Below, piece by piece: positions 63,478 to 64,000 of a stretch of DNA of 64,000 nt. Positions within the stretch are counted from its first letter, which is position 1. Every line of letters starts with the position of its first letter. A model generated the notes under the pieces. It was not told the origin of the DNA and did no database searches. It saw only the letters and a program-made list of their open reading frames with translations. Both the position numbers and the translations under genes were made by a program. The stretch lies in NCBI GenBank assembly GCA_917880885.1, contig OU862910.1:10304710-10368709 (forward strand). Direction: 5' to 3'. Source of the DNA: Limnephilus marmoratus (taxonomy: Eukaryota; Arthropoda; Insecta; Trichoptera; Limnephilidae).

Positions 63478-63712
63478 GCCGCAAACTTTTGCTCCGGGCC
63501 AGGATGACGGCCCTTCATGGGGCCGCAAACTGGTTGCTCCGGGCCAGGATGACGGCCCTTCATGGGGCCGCAAACTGGTTGCTCCGGGCCATGATAACGG
63601 CCCTTCATGGGGCCGCAAACTGGTTGCTCCGGGCAAGGATGACGGCCCTTCATGGGGCCGCAAACTGGTTGCTCCGGGCCAGGATAACGGCCCTTCATGG
63701 GGCCGCAAACAA
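63478..63712. repeat. 45-bp minisatellite inside the LTR (five units)
   Basis: Unit 'ggccgcaaactggttgctcc' ... 'acggcccttcatgg', 45 bp. Copies differ at one or two sites. 45 is also divisible by three, so the minus strand is open through both arrays (62697-63980). Confidence 0.93.
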
Positions 63713-63879
63713 TAAATAAAAAGGAGGCGGAAAAATAATGACAATTTGTTAGAAAATGTCTCCCGGTGGCAACCTGGCACGCAAGCTTTATTTGGTTGCA
63801 CCGGGGCATTGTACATAAAGACATAAAGAAATTGTAAGAATAAAAATTAGAAAAGAGGGTGTGCAACACGTCCGTTACA

Positions 63880-64000
63880 CTCCCCCCGTGCTGCTTGTCT
63901 GCACTTGTCATCAGGACGTGTCGAACGATGAGTAGGCGAAGCTGCATAGGCGGGAACAACAGGATCCCAGCGGGCGTCACGGCAGGTCGGGTGTAGACTG
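63880..64000 (-). mobile_element. Internal end of the LTR retrotransposon (polypurine tract and beyond)
   Basis: The minus strand is open in two frames up to the polypurine tract. One is rich in S/T/R/P, such as could end a Gypsy-type polyprotein. Too little is present to identify a domain. Confidence 0.4.

Larger units (their letters stand above)
62327..63879 (-). mobile_element. LTR of a Gypsy-like retrotransposon (3' LTR, minus orientation)
   Basis: On minus it begins TGTAACGGACG at 63879 and ends CGTCTGTTACA at 62327. Short inverted TGTAAC/GTTACA termini are typical of LTRs. Directly upstream on minus (63887-63880) is GGGGGGAG, a polypurine tract. An AATAAA on minus lies at 62693-62688. 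It is 1,553 bp, long for an insect LTR, partly because of two minisatellites. It interrupts the LINE ORF2. The internal region and the other LTR lie beyond the window. Confidence 0.7.

Noticed and set aside
63024..63719. Plus-strand repeat proteins in the minisatellites
   Set aside because: Every frame is open in these arrays for the same arithmetic reason. No gene evidence.
62697..63980. 427-codon minus-strand open frame with repeats
   Set aside because: It crosses two minisatellites whose periods are multiples of three and runs over the LTR border. It has no start context or domain, so it is a composition artefact.

Overview
This is nuclear DNA from an insect. All four host genes are insect-like, with GT-AG introns of 0.2 to 12 kb. 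Short CCTAA runs (near 17528) match the TTAGG telomere motif of many arthropods. The introns are AT-rich and crowded with transposons. I cannot name the order or species.

Host genes, left to right. (1) A Tax1-binding-protein-3-like single-PDZ protein on + (exons 1417-1470, 3799-3927, 8187-8375; 123 aa, complete). (2) Complex I subunit NDUFA5/ND-13B on - (exons 18897-18877, 18800-18639, 12186-12013; 118 aa, complete). (3) Complex I subunit NDUFB6/ND-B17 on + (exons 20034-20300, 24017-24118, 26580-26720; 169 aa, complete). Genes 2 and 3 are head to head, with start codons 1.1 kb apart. (4) A p38 MAP kinase on + from 29416 (exons 29416-29519, 36952-37088, 48819-49012, 49895-50004, 50893-51017, then 56759-56838 or 58406-58485). 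Its last ~110 codons lie beyond the window. Exons 56759-56838 and 58406-58485 have the same length (80 nt) and phase and are homologous in sequence. They look like a mutually exclusive pair covering the same segment that vertebrate MAPK14 alternates. A small two-exon THAP-domain gene (- strand, 22265-23008) sits in NDUFB6 intron 1.

Mobile DNA fills most of the rest. About ten hAT-type elements carry 8-bp target duplications, several nested in one another. There are TTAA-flanked piggyBac-like elements, TAA/TTA-flanked Harbinger-like elements rich in G runs, pogo-like elements, a P-like element carrying a THAP fragment, and a family with 9-bp duplications. Non-LTR retrotransposon fragments of several clades are present, as are tRNA-derived SINEs and a SINE family that shares its 3' tail with a LINE. 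Near the right edge a LINE (ORF1 with zinc knuckles, ORF2 endonuclease) is cut by a 1.55-kb LTR holding two minisatellites.

The most interesting points are the p38 exon pair with a ~100-bp-arm inverted repeat between its members, and a set of foldback elements with unrelated ends that share the same internal tandem-repeat modules. Others are a degenerate 16-unit zinc-finger array inside nested MITEs, hammerhead-ribozyme-like cores, and the head-to-head pair of complex I genes.
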